Shown here piece by piece: positions 34,826-46,189 of a stretch of 64,000 nt of DNA. The translations under genes were made by a program, and so were the position numbers. Below the pieces are notes generated by a model that ran no database searches, was not told the origin of the DNA, and saw only the letters and a list, made by a program, of their open reading frames with translations. Every line of letters begins with the position of its first letter. Within the stretch, counting starts at the first letter, position 1. Source of the stretch: Hemerocallis citrina (Eukaryota > Streptophyta > Magnoliopsida > Asparagales > Asphodelaceae); contig CM030363.1 of assembly GCA_017893485.1 (NCBI GenBank), forward strand, positions 177,167,744-177,231,743. The letters run 5' to 3'.

Positions 34826-35725
34826 GAATCGCATGCTACTTTATTATCCGTGCATCCAGGGAGTACCAAGATGTACAAGGACATAAAGCTATATTTCTGG
34901 TGGCCAGGGATGAAGTGAGATGTGGCTGAGTTGGTGGCCAAGTGTGCAGTTTGTCAGCAAGTCAAAGCCGAGAATCAGAAACTCAGAGATTTGTTGCAGC
35001 CATTACCCATCCCAGAATGGAAGTGGGATTGTATCAGTATGGACTTTATCACAGGTTTGCCCAAGAGTTCCAAGGGGAATGACGCAATTTGGGCGATAGT
35101 GGATCGACTCACCAAATCGGCTCACTTTTTTGTGATGAAGCTTACTTGGTCGATGGAGAAGCTGGCCGAGTTGTATGTTGGCGAGATTGTGAAGCTTCAT
35201 GGAGTTCCCCTATCGATAGCATCCGACCGAGATGCACGTTTCACTTCGCATATCTGAAGAAGTCTTCAAGCAGCTTTGGGGACGAAGACTGATTTCAGTA
35301 CGTCCTTTCATCCTCAAACTGATGGGCAGACTGAGAGAGTCAACAGGGTACTAGAAGATATGCTAAGATGTTGTGTGTTGGACTTTGGTGGCAGTTGGGA
35401 GAAGCATTTGGCTCTTGTGGAATTTGCCTACAACAACAGTTTTCAGGCAAGCATCGAGATGGCGCCGTATGAGGCTCTGTATGGAAGGAAGTGTAGGACA
35501 CCGGTATGTTGGTATGAAGTGGGGGAACGACAACTGTATGGGCCGAGGATTGTGCAGCAGATCTCAGAAAAGATCGAGCTAATCAGGAAGAGGTTAGTCA
35601 ACGCACAGAGCAGGCAGAAAAGTTATGCCGACAACCGGAGGAGAGACCTGGAGTTTGATGAAGGTGACTTTGTCTTTGTGAAGGTGTCTCCGACCAAGGG
35701 GGTGATTCGGTTTGCAAGGGGATGA
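34826..35725 (+). pseudogene. B1 integrase (zinc-binding, DDE core), interrupted
   Basis: Integrase joins the cDNA to the host chromosome. The H2C2 zinc domain is readable: histidines near 34829 and 34850, cysteines in CAVCQQVK near 34946. A TGA (34916-34918) interrupts it. The DDE core has its first aspartate in [12 protein letters not shown], the second in SDRDARF near 35225, and the glutamate in TDGQTERVN near 35330. The stretch from 35255 to 35276 changes frame after ARFTSH. The following ALVEFAYNN and APYEALYGRKCRTP are standard. The catalytic triad residues remain but the frame is split in three. Confidence 0.9.
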
Positions 35726-36088
35726 AAATTAGCCCCGAGATACATAGGCCCTTATAAGATATTGAAAAGGATTGGGAAGACAGCTTATCGGTTAGAATTA
35801 CTAGAAGAGTTGGCCCAAGTACACAATGTCTTTCATGTGTCTATGTTACGAGGTTATATCCCAGATCCAAGTCATCATTTGCCAGAAGTGCCAGAGGGTT
35901 TGCAACTAGAATTGAGCAATGCAGAGCATCTAGTAGAGATTTCAGATCGTCGAGAGAAGGTCTTGAGAAATAAGACAATATCAATGGTAAAGGTCATTTG
36001 GAGGAACCAATTTGTTGAGGAAGCTACTTGGGAATCAGAGGAAAGGATGATAAGAGATCACCCTGAGCTTTTTAACAAAAAATTGTAA
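35726..36088 (+). pseudogene. B1 integrase C-terminus with Tekay/Del chromodomain-like tail
   Basis: After a TGA near 35723 the frame continues with LAPRYIGPYKILKRIGKTAYRL, the integrase C-terminal fold. VHNVFHVSMLRGYIPD follows, and then a chromodomain-like module with EISDRREKVLRNKTISMV, KVIWRNQFVEEATWESEERM and a terminal HPELF. This is the reduced chromodomain type of the Tekay/Del group, thought to guide integration into heterochromatin. The stop is at 36086-36088. Confidence 0.88.
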
Positions 36089-36157
36089 ATTCTTTTCCTT
36101 CTTTTTCTTTTTTTTTTCTCACTCTTAAGTGTAGTTCCGAGGACGGAACTATTCTAT

Positions 36158-36168
36158 GGAGGGAATGC
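36158..36168 (+). promoter_or_regulatory. B1 polypurine tract
   Basis: GGAGGGAATGC lies directly before the 3' LTR start and follows the TTCCGAGGACGGAA word that precedes the polypurine tract in many Tekay-type elements. It would prime plus-strand synthesis. Confidence 0.75.
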
Positions 36169-36521
36169 TGTAACATCCCGTATTTTCATTTTAATTAAAA
36201 AAATACATTTTTTCTAATTTTTGTACGTATGATGCACGTGCTAATTTTTTCATCTTTAATTTTCTTACTCTCGTTTATTATTTTAGCATGCATGAGTCAT
36301 TTTTAGCCTTTCATTAAACCAATGGACCTAAGAATAGATTCTAGCCCACTAGACTAATTAAATTAATTAATTAAAAAGCAAGCCCACAAGGCAAGCCCAT
36401 TGATTAAATCCCATTTTTTGTTGTGCATGGACTCACACTTGACATGTAACAACTTTTAATACACACATTAGAATTATAGGATTTGTATTTAATTTTGTGG
36501 GTGGGTGTGCAATTGTGCACA

Positions 36522-36535
36522 ACACGTGCACGTGT
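36522..36535. promoter_or_regulatory. Double G-box palindrome, B1 3' LTR
   Basis: It is the same 14-bp word ACACGTGCACGTGT as in the 5' LTR, ~165 bp before the TATA box. Confidence 0.6.
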
Positions 36536-36687
36536 TTAAGAGAGAGAGGGGGGGTCGGTTATAGGAGAGAGAGAGAGGCCGGGAGTGGGGGTTAGAAGAT
36601 GGAGAGGTGGAGAAGTGAGAGAGTGGATAATTAAGTGGGAAGTTATTAGGTGGATGAGATTACATTTTAGACCTTCATTTTTTTTCC

Positions 36688-36695
36688 TATAAATA
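36688..36695 (+). promoter_or_regulatory. TATA box of B1 3' LTR
   Basis: TATAAATA in CCTATAAATACCCC is identical in context to the 5' LTR box. Confidence 0.7.
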
Positions 36696-36920
36696 CCCCT
36701 CTTTTTCTTCTCATTTCACACCAAAAACAAAACAAATCAAGAGAGAAAAAGGAAAGAAAGTTAGAGAGTGTTCTTGTTGCATTGGAGGCTTTTTGGAGTG
36801 CTCTTGCTAGGAGGAGAAGGACTAGGTGTTGCTTGTTGGAGCTAGAAGTTGTGTCCCATCATCTTTGTTGCAAATTCTTCGTAAGAGGTGGGTGATCTTG
36901 TGCTTTCTAATTGTAGGGAA

Positions 36921-37053
36921 CTAGTATTATACACGTGCTGTGCACGTGTAGAAAAATTGGGAGGAATGAAAAGGGCAAAAAAAAAATTACCTATACGTGC
37001 GTTGCACGGGTTGGGTTAAGGACAAAGGCCTTCTCCCATTATAGTAGTAGAGA
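36921..37053 (-). mobile_element. 133-bp non-autonomous Helitron
   Basis: On the minus strand it begins TCTCTACTACTATAATGG (5' TC) and ends with a hairpin (ACACGTGC and GCACGTGT arms, 3-nt loop) followed by TATAATACTAG, giving the 3' CTAG end. It lies between host A and T. The sister LTR shows the empty site GGGAA/TGCATGC at 24110/24111. These are the hallmarks of Helitron insertion (no target duplication, AT target, 3' hairpin, CTRR end). It has no coding capacity and would depend on a RepHel protein elsewhere. Confidence 0.88.
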
Positions 37054-38355
37054 TGCTTGCTAGTAATGTTAAATGAGTAGTATAGATAAATTTGAGGTGA
37101 TAAATATAGAACAAATCCATGCTATTGTGTTGTGCCATGAATTGTAGAAATTTTGCTATGATACAAGAAATTAATTGCCATGATGTTAGATAGAAATGAG
37201 AAAATGAAACATTGAGTTATTGCCATGAACCAACATACATGTTGATTTACAAATATCGGAATATATAATTGTATAAAGATTGTTGAGACTTCCCTTAAAG
37301 TAAAAAAAGAATTTTTTGAGAAGTTAAATTGGTACACAAAGATTCATTTAATTGGTTGTAAGAGAGACACATTGTTATTTTTATTAAATTGAAGAAATGC
37401 AATTCATGTTCATTAATGAAAGAAAAATAATTTGGAATTTAGATATAATGTCTAAAATATCAATTAAAATTTCGTGAGTTACTATTCTCAAGCAAACTCA
37501 GTCTAGAAAAAATAATTGCAGCCTAATGAAAGATTAGATCGAATGAAAAATAGGTTTTGTGAAGAAAATTGAATAACAGTAAAATTGAACAAAACTACAT
37601 TGCTGTGTTTCCCAACCAGTAGTCGCAATGGACTTCCTGGCTAGCGGGTGCACCATAAGTCGGTACTTTAGCGTGCGGGAAGTCCTGGATTCGAAACTTG
37701 TTAGACCCCTTTTATTTTGTTTTCGTTTAATTAAATCCAAAACCCGAGAGTCGGTATTTGGGGATTTTGATCTGTCATTATGACAGCAAAGTCTCTTGGA
37801 CTTCTTGGTTAGTGGGTGTAACACCCTAGATTTGACTTATAAGATTGTGTGATTTTACGTGTTGTGCACGTATGATTTCGTTTGTAAAATTTCTCGTATA
37901 AAATATTTTTTATAGTAATTGTTCTCTTTATTTTTCTAAAAGTATTCTCTTTAAAAGCCTAATTTAAATCTAGGCCTAACTGTCCTTTTTAAGCCCACTA
38001 TATTTATTAATTATTTAATTATTTTGAACCCATGGTTAGTTTGGCCCATTAGTGAGCCCATTTACTTTAATTCTCTTTTGAATTGGTCTAACTTGTAGTG
38101 TAGACTCATTTCATGGACAATTAAATTTGTCACATGAACAAATTTGTAAATGGGGGACACTAGAGTGGCACGTGCATGCACTAGCATGTGCAATGTGCAC
38201 ACTCTAGGAGTGGTCGGATTGTGATGGAAAGAGGGGGAGAGATGGGGTTGGTTACTCTCATCATGGGTAGGTTATATAAATCCCTTATTTCATCTAAACC
38301 CTTAATCTCTAACCATTGGATCTAATCCTAGCCCTCCATTCACCCCAAAAATGTG

Positions 38356-38363
38356 TATAAATA
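38356..38363 (+). promoter_or_regulatory. TATA box of solo LTR B2
   Basis: TATAAATA in GTGTATAAATACCCC is at the position equivalent to the B1 LTR boxes. Confidence 0.65.
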
Positions 38364-39280
38364 CCCCTTTATTACTTCTCATTAGCACACTAAACAATTC
38401 ATTAAGAGAGAAAAGATAAGAATGAGAGGTATTAGTAAGCAAAAGTTTAGAGAGTGCTTTGTTTATGTGTGTTCCATTCAAGAGGAGGCCGGCCATCATC
38501 ATCAAGCACAAGGAGGGCTCGGTTTCTAGCAGTGCATCAAGGAGGAGGTGGCTTGTGGCTTGATCTAGGAGGAGAAGGCTTTGTTCATTTGTTGTAGAAG
38601 ATTCTTTAGGAGTTCTTTGATTTTTTCTCCTAATAAGGTGGTTGTTTTTCATGCTTCTAATCTAGTTACCATGCTAGGAATGAATTGCTACTAAGAGAAA
38701 ACTAAGTAATTTGGACTTATAGTTGTTTGAGACGAAATGATAAAATAGAGAATGATTGATAAATGATTGCTAAATTGGGAATTAAAGTGTTAGAAATTAT
38801 CACCTTACCATGTTATATGTTTATGAGTTATGCTTTAAGGAGATTTTGTGCTTGTGAGACAATAATTAATTAAATGCATCATAGATAATTGTTTGTTTGG
38901 ATTAAAGTTATACTAATGTAGAAAAATGAGAATTGGTATCCTAAAAATATTGTAGGTTGACTAATGAATAAAAGAACAAAGAAATTAGTTGTCTTGTGAA
39001 AAATCTAATTCTTGAATTATGTAGAATATAGATTGTTCTCAATGTCGAAATTATGGACATAGAACATAAAATAATACCAAAAATGCATTTTTATAAGGAA
39101 AATAATGATTATAAAAATATTAGTTTACCGTAATTTTATATATTTTACGTTCTGGAAAGTTTGGTTTCAAAAGGAGAAGAAAAGAGACTAAAAACATTTT
39201 GGGAATTATGTGAAACAATTAGAAATGGACAGAGACTAGATTAAAACACAAATCAAACTCTTTTCTTTACAACCTGGCCC

Positions 39281-39355
39281 CTTAGAGCAAGCGGTTGAGT
39301 TGCGTGGGCATTTACTGTAGCGTGCAAGTGACCTTAGAGGTCTCGGGTTCGAAGC
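39281..39355 (+). other. tRNA-like module N1 in B2
   Basis: CTTAGAGCAAGCGGTTGAG resembles an A box region and CGGGTTCGAAGCT (39343-39355) a B box. The spacing suits a tRNA with a long variable arm. Only one copy is present because it lies before the triplicated unit. Confidence 0.45.
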
Positions 39356-39394
39356 TTTAGGCCCTGCTTTTTTTACTGTGTTTGAATAAAAAAA

Positions 39395-40733
39395 ACCCCA
39401 AAGTCGAAACTAAAACTCATCTTAATAAAACCCCTTCTCTTATTACATTGGCGCCTTAGCCCAGTTGGCATTCGGTGGCAGTTGACTTGGCTCAGGTCTT
39501 GGTTTCGAAACCTGGCTTCAGCAGGTTTAAAATATTTGATTTTTTGGGTTTAAAAAAAATGATTCTTGGCCTTTAAAAATCTGGAAAAAAATATATTAAT
39601 TATTCTAAAATTACGTAGAGGTTATGAAAAATATTAAGGCATTATTTTGACTAAGATAAAAGTGAATTAGTGGTTAAAATTGAGTAGAATTGCATAAAGT
39701 GATAATATGAAAGAGTGATTATTTCTTTCATAAGAAAATTTTATTAAGTTATAAAAGAGTTATTTTGAATGAAGAAAAATCTAAGTGAGTTGATTATAGA
39801 CTTTTATTCATTTGTTTGAATTTGTGTGCACTTTGAAGATTGACGAAAAATATAATTTTGTGATTCGAATTAGGTAAAGGAAATGAACAATTGTATAAGA
39901 ATCTAATGGAATTATTGAAATAGAATTTTGAGTATGAAATACATGAATTGAAATCTAACTTGATATATGAGATTGGTTCATAGAAAAGAATGGAAATCAT
40001 GTTAATTGTGAAAACGAACTTATGAGTATGAAGACTATAATTTTTGTGATTATGAAGTGAAATTGAGAACTAGAGTGTAACTAGGTCTCATACCGGCATT
40101 GAAAGAGAGTTGTTGAAATGAAATTTGAAACAAAAAGACCAAGATTGGGTCATGTGGTATAAATGATTAAGACCGGTATAGTGGGAGTGCTAACTCTAGG
40201 AGATTGATTTTTATTCATGATTCAAGTAAAATTAAGGACTAGACACATACTGAAGATGTGACGAAAGTGAGAGAAAAACACAGGTATGTGGGCCTCGGGT
40301 CTACGGTGTGAGAAAGATTCATAGGTTGCCTACTTGATGCGTCAAGTCTTGGCGTAGACACTACTCTGGAATTATTGGGACCGTGGCGATGCTTGTGGAG
40401 TGTTTTGTTGAATAAGGGTGGTGCCATGGTCTATGACGGAGGCTGAATTGACCATAGGTTCTGCATGATGCGTCATGTCACGACGTGGGATTCCCCTCCA
40501 GGTTGTCTGGACATGGGCTCGTAACTCTTAGGACATCTAGGATACTTACCGTAGTTACAGTAGTAGATTAAGTCATGGCGAGGGATCGAACCCTACAAGT
40601 TGAAGAACAATTAAGGGCCTGCCCTCTGACCTATGTAGTATGGGATGTATAGAATCCGAACAAGTGCACATTAGTGTCATCTAATAATAATAATAAATTG
40701 TATTAAAGACTAGGTGCACAATCACAAAACCCC
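39395..40733 (+). repeat. B2 tandem unit 1 (~1.34 kb)
   Basis: It starts AACCCCAAAGTCGAAAC and contains module N2 (A box 39457-39468, B-box-like 39501-39512), a long A/T-rich part, a GC-richer part with CGACGTGGGATTCCCC, and the hairpin block. Confidence 0.92.
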
Positions 40734-42060
40734 AAAGCCGAAACTAAAACTCACCTTAATAAAACCCCTTCACTTATTGCATTAGCGCCTTAGCCCAGTT
40801 GGCATTCAGTGGCGGTTGACTTGGCTCAGGTCTTCGGTTCGAAACCTGGCTTCGGCAGGTTTAAAATATTTGATTTTTTGGGTTTAGAAAAAATGATTCT
40901 AGGCCTTTAAAAATCCGAAAAAAAATATATTAATTATTCTAAAATTACATAGAGCTTATGAAAAATATTAGAGCATTATTTTGACTAAGATAAAAGTGAA
41001 TTAGTGGTGAAAATTGAGTAGAGTTGCATAAAGTGATAATATGAAAAAGTGGTTATTTCTTTCATAAGAAAATTTTATTAAGTTATAAAAGAGTTATTTT
41101 GAATGAAGAAAAATCTAAGTGAGTTGATTATGGACTTTTATTCATTTGTTTGAATTTGTGTGCACTTTGAAGATTGACAAAAAATATAATTTTGTGATTC
41201 GAATTAGGTAAAGGAAATGAACAATTGTATGAGAATCTAATAGAATTATTGAAATAGAATTTTGAGTATGAAATACATGAATTGAAATCTAACTTGATAT
41301 ATGAGATTGGTTCATAGAAAAGAATAGAAATCATGTTAATTGTGAAAATGAACTTATGAGTATGAAGACTCAAATTTTTGTAATTATGAAGTGAAATTGA
41401 GAACTAGAGTGTAGCTAAGCCTCATACCGGCATTGAAAGAGAGTTGTTGAAATGAAATTTGAAATAAAAAGACCAAGATTGGGTCATGTGGTATAAATGA
41501 TTAAGACCGGTATAGTGGGAGTGCTAACTCTAGGAGATTGATTTTTATTCATGATTCAAGTAAACTTAAGGACTAGATACATAGTGAATATGTGACGAAA
41601 GTGAGAAAAAAACACAAGTATGAGGGCCTCGGGTCTACGGTGTGAGAGTGATTCATTGGTTGCCTACTTGATGGGTCAAGTCTTGGCGTGGACACCACTC
41701 CGGAATTATCGGGACCGTGGTGATGCTTGTGGGGTGTTTTGTTGATTACGGGTGGTGCCATGGTCTATGACGAAGGCTGAATTGGCCATAGTTTCTGCAT
41801 GATGTGTCATGTCACGACGTGGGATTCCCCTCCAGGTTGTCTGGACATGGGCTCGTAACTCTTAGGACATCTAGGATACTTACCGTAGTTACAGTAGTAG
41901 ATTAAGTCATGGCGAGGGATCGAACCCTACAAGTTGAAGAACAATTAAGGGCTTGCCCTCAGACCTATATAGTATGGGATGTATAGAATCCGAACAAGTG
42001 CACATTAGTGTCATCTAATAATAATAATAAATTGCATTGAAGACTAGGTGCACAATCACA
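40734..42060 (+). repeat. B2 tandem unit 2 (~1.33 kb)
   Basis: It is nearly identical to unit 1. Module N2 has A box TAGCCCAGTTGG (40791-40802) and B box GGTTCGAAACC (40836-40846), both matching Pol III consensus. Confidence 0.93.
40788..40860 (+). other. tRNA-like module N2 (perfect A and B boxes)
   Basis: It is 73 nt from CGCCTTAGCC to TCGGCAGG and holds TAGCCCAGTTGG, which fits the A-box consensus TRGCNNAGYNGG, and GGTTCGAAACC, which fits GGTTCGANNCC. The spacing between the boxes is that of a tRNA gene. The acceptor stem does not pair, so this is a SINE-head-like Pol III promoter and not a tRNA. Copies are at 39454-39528 and 42122-42194. Confidence 0.6.
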
Positions 42061-43399
42061 AAACCCCAAAGCCGAAACTAAAACTCACCTTAATAAAACC
42101 CCTTCACTTATTGCATTAGCGCCTTAGCCCAGTTGGCATTCGGTGGCGGTTGACTTGGCTCAGGTCTTGGGTTCGAAACCTGGCTTCGGCAGGTTTAAAA
42201 TATTTGATTTTTTGGGTTTAGAAAAAATGATTCTTGGCCTTTAAAAATCTGGAAAAAAATATATTAATTATTCTAAAATTACATAGAGCATATGAAAAAT
42301 ATTAGAGCATTATTTTGACTAAGATAAAAGTGAATTAGTGGTGAAAATTGAGTAGAATTGCATAAAGTGATAATATGAAAGAGTGGTTATTTCTTTCATA
42401 AGAAAATTTTATTAAGTTATAAAAGACTTATTTTGAATGAAGAAAAATCTAAGTGAGTTGGTTATGGACTTTTATTCATTTGTTTGAATTTGTGTGCACT
42501 TTGAAGATTCACGAAAAATATAATTTTGTGATTCGAATTAGGTAAAGGAAATGAACAATTGTATGAGAATCTAATGGAATTATTGAAATAGAATTTTGAG
42601 TATGAAATACATGAATTGAAATCTAACTTGATATATGAGATTTTGGTTCATAGAAAAGAATGGAAATCATGTTAATTGTGAAAACGAACTTATGAGTATG
42701 AAGACTCAAATTTTTGTGATTATGAAGTGAAATTGAGAACTAGAGTGTAGCTAAGCCTCATACCGGCATTGAAAGAGAGTTGTTGAAATGAAATTTGAAA
42801 TGAAAAGACCAAGATTGGGTCATGTGGTATAAATGATTAAGACCGGTATAGTGGGAGTGCTAACTCTAGGAGATTGATTTTTATTCATGATTCAAGTAAA
42901 ATTAAGGACTAGATACATAGTGAATATGTGACGAAAGTGAGAAAAAAAACACAAGTATTAGGGCCTCGGGTCTACGGTGTGAGAGTGATTCATTGGTTGC
43001 CTACTTGATGCAGTCAAGTCTTGGCGTGGACACTACTCCGAAATTATCGGGACCGTGGTGATGCTTGTGGGGTGTTTTGTTGATTACGGGTGGTGCCATG
43101 GTCTATGACGGAGGCTGAATTGACCATAGTCTCTGCATAATGCGTCATGTCACGACGTGGGATTCCCCTCCAGGTTGTCTGGACATGGGCTCGTAACTCA
43201 CAGGACATCTAGGATACTTACCGTAGTTACAGTAGTAGATTAAGCCATGGCGAGGGATCGAACCCTACAAGTTAACTAACGATTAAGGGCTTGCCCTCAG
43301 ACCTATGTAGTATGGGATGCATAGAATCCGAACAAGTGTGCATTAGTGTCATCTAATAATAATAATAAATTGCATTAAAGATTAGGTGCACAATCACAA
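42061..43399 (+). repeat. B2 tandem unit 3 (~1.34 kb)
   Basis: It is nearly identical to units 1 and 2, with A box 42125-42136 and B box 42170-42180. It runs into the normal LTR 3' end after GTGCACAATCAC. Confidence 0.93.
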
Positions 43400-45459
43400 C
43401 ACGACATCAGTAGGATAGTCTCCTTAACTTTGTTTGTGAACAAGTTTGTGGTTTGTTAAGCTTTGAGAATCGTTATACTGTTTCGGCATAGAGAGGATGG
43501 CCGTGTATAATATCTCGTTAGTTGAATGAACTGACGTGCCCACAGTCTTTATGCAGGATAAAGAAATTGACAAAGATTAAAGTATGCAAGCAGCATAAAG
43601 AATATTTCAAGTGTTGTACATCTATTGATGTAAATATTGTAAATTGCTTTCGCTGTTTAAGTTTAAATGTAAATGTAACTCTGATGTAAAGTAAAGTTTA
43701 AACTTCCTTGTAAAATTGTACGAAGAGAAGTGTAAAGATCCAGTGGAACTTCGAATTCAGTTGGATTTGGAATTCGGGGTGTTACAGTGGGTGAGCCTTA
43801 AGGCTGTCACTGTGTGGTCGGGGGTGCCTGGGTTCGAAACCTGTCGGCGCCACTTTGTTTTTTTTTTTTTTTTTTGGTTTTGAAATGAGTTCCCATGCAA
43901 TTAAAATTTGGGAGAAAATCTAATATTCCTATAAAATTATATAGAATTTATTAAAAATAGTTTCATAATTTTTCATGTATATTTTGAGAAATAAAAAGGA
44001 TAATTGAGATAGAAAATGAGTTATTCACTTCAAAATTATTTACTTAAGAGTATGACATTTATTCTTAGAAGAAGAGTGAAATATTATTATGTAAATTGAT
44101 TTCTGTTGAAGAGATTATACGCTTATTTGATTTAAGAAATATTTGATGTGGTTTGAGATGTATTACATGTGATTGAAATACTAAAGAGATTTTAAAGTGG
44201 GAGAATCTATATTCATGAAAAGAAATATTGCTTTTAAAGAATTGTGAATGAATAAATGAATCATGAATAATGCTAAAATATGACATTGGTTAAATTGTGA
44301 ATAAGTTGAAGATAAGAATACATTGAGTTTAATACATGATTATTGAAGGGTATGAGTACCCATGGATTCTTGTACACGAACGGTTGTAATCTAGAGTTTA
44401 GTGAGACATCGGGTAGCGACATTGTTGAATTAAAAGATTTGAGTTATATTATGAGATATGGCCTTGGAGCAATCTCGGAATTTGTGATTAAGTCTGGTAG
44501 GGGGTAAAACTAACTCTATGTATGATCATTTGTTTATGTTTTGAACTTAGGAACTAGGCACTAAGAGAAGATGTAGTAAATCTGGGCAAACGTAAGTGGG
44601 GCACTCTATATAGTCGGGCGGTGTACTCCGGGACTATAGACCCACTCGAGCGATGTACTCCGGGACTGAGGTTGCTTCGATGGGGACGAGCTTTTATTTT
44701 AAATCCGGGACTATGCATAGTCGGGCGGATATTTTATCGTACTCCAGTGTATATACGTATACTGGGGCTAGAGGGGCACTTGCAGGGTGTTCGCACGATG
44801 AAGAGTCTGTTGTAACAGTCAGGCGGTGTACTTCGAGACTGGGATCCGTACTCGTGGAATGTCTAAACCTTTCTTTTATTACTAGGTAGTTTTCATGGCG
44901 ATGGATCGAACCCTTCAATGTGGAGTACGTAGGTGCTTGCCCTCGGACCTATGTAGTATGGGATTCATAGAATCCAAACAAGTATGCATTAGTGTCATCT
45001 TAGTATAAAATATCTGCATTAGGCATTAAGGCATTAAGGCATTGTATACACTTATATGTTTAGTGTAGTCACATGTAACACTTTATTTGCATTCAAGTTT
45101 ATGGTTTGTTAAAGTATTAAGATCGTTATATTTTTGGCATAGAGAAGATGGCCGTGTATAACATTTTCGGCGGTTGTAAGCAACTGATGTGCCCACAGTT
45201 TTATATGCAAGAGATGGATTTTCATGAAGATATAAAGTTGATATGCTTCTGTTAGTTTTTTTAAATGTTAAAGATGTTGAAATTGTATAATTTTTCATTA
45301 TTGTACTTCATTTTACCTTCCGCTGTGTAAGTAATTGTAAAAGACTCTGTTGTATTATAAAAAGTTCAAATTTTCTTGTAAAATTGTACGAAGTGAAGTG
45401 TAAAGATCATGTGGAACTTCGAATTCGGCCTTATTTGGAATTCAGGGCGTTACAGAAAG

Positions 45460-45898
45460 AGGTGTTGCAATCTCTGGTCTGGAGCCATTTAATTTTAGCC
45501 ATTTGAACCCATTTGATATGATCAAGATGGAGAAGAGAATTAAACTCGTCCTTGCATTCGCTCCTTTTCTTCCTATCAACAACAGACATGGGGCCAAGTT
45601 CTTCCAAGTGGTCAATAGAGTGAATAGTAGAGAGTAAAAAGTTATTCAAAACATGAGTATTACTGAATCTCTCTTTACGCCAAATATTGCAACCATATTT
45701 AACCGAGTAAAGTTTAAGAAGAATCCGGCCTAGGCAATGGGACCCAACTACCGAGGAAAGACAATTTATAATCAAATTAACAAAAAATTGAATTTCCACC
45801 CAGAATTTCTCAAAACGAAATTTGAAGGGCTTAGCAAAGTTGAAATTAGAATGAAGGCCGATAGGAACATGATCAGAGCACAGCTTTGAAAGTGCTTG
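45460..45898 (-). pseudogene. L1-type LINE, endonuclease-RT linker fragment
   Basis: On the minus strand it reads SDHVPIGLH near its start (the endonuclease SDHxPI motif). It ends in HIKWVQMAKIKWLQTRDCNT, the linker form WxQxxKxxWLxxGDxNT of plant L1 elements. It connects 51354-51659 with 22240-23366. Frames shift between these motifs. Confidence 0.88.
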
Positions 45899-46189
45899 TT
45901 TAACGACCCGAAAAATAGCATATGGCTATTTTGCATCGAAATCTGTGCGCAATTGAGAACTGCACGCAATTATATATTTTTCTGATAATAGTTAATTTTA
46001 ATTGAGGAATATCAGTTATTGTCTACTTTATTAAATTATTTTATACAGATTATTACAAAGTAGTTTTCATGTATTTTGTATTGTTGGGAATTATTAAAGT
46101 AGAGAGTTGGGTTTTATTTGAAATGTATTGAGATTTGGGGGCTTATATGCAATACTCTTTTACATTATTTATCTAATTATTACTATTTA

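Larger units (their letters stand above)
37817..43786 (+). mobile_element. Solo family B LTR (B2), 5.97 kb with internal triplication
   Basis: It starts TGTAACACCC and ends GGGGTGTTACA. Perfect target duplications GTGGG are at 37812-37816 and 43787-43791, and the B1 3' LTR text continues across. It has a TATAAATA box (38356-38363) and the CACGTGCATG-type G-box zone near 38166. Three tandem units of ~1.33 kb fill 39395-43399, and taking two away returns the usual 3.3-kb LTR length. No coding sequence or primer site is present. Confidence 0.92.
23367..45454 (+). mobile_element. Complete Ty3/gypsy chromovirus B1 (Tekay/Del lineage) with nested insertions
   Basis: The element has a 5' LTR (23367-30933), an internal region (30934-36168) and a 3' LTR (36169-45454). 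Each LTR is lengthened by later insertions. It sits in LINE sequence, with flanks GAAGG (23362-23366) and GAAAG (45455-45459) matching at four of five bases, and the LINE reading resumes across it. Primer binding site, gag, protease, RT, RNase H, integrase and chromodomain-like tail occur in the Ty3/gypsy order. The tail around DRREKVLRNKTISMVKVIWRN matches the Tekay/Del group. The element is defective through stops, frameshifts and a protease active-site change. Confidence 0.92.
36169..45454 (+). mobile_element. B1 3' LTR, split by solo LTR B2 and a Helitron
   Basis: The parts 36169-37816 and 43792-45454 together make ~3.3 kb and align throughout with the 5' LTR. They start TGTAACATCCCG and end AGGGCGTTACA. 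It carries a double G-box at 36522-36535 and TATAAATA at 36688-36695. Differences from the 5' LTR are a 133-bp Helitron (36921-37053), the 6-kb solo LTR, and absence of the 256-bp duplication. Confidence 0.9.

Noticed and set aside
39454..39528. Functional tRNA gene
   Set aside because: A and B boxes are present but the acceptor ends do not pair and no plausible anticodon arm can be drawn; kept only as a tRNA-like module.
39395..43399. CRISPR-like array or satellite
   Set aside because: The units are ~1.3 kb, inside one LTR bounded by GTGGG duplications, without spacers; this is LTR-internal tandem duplication.
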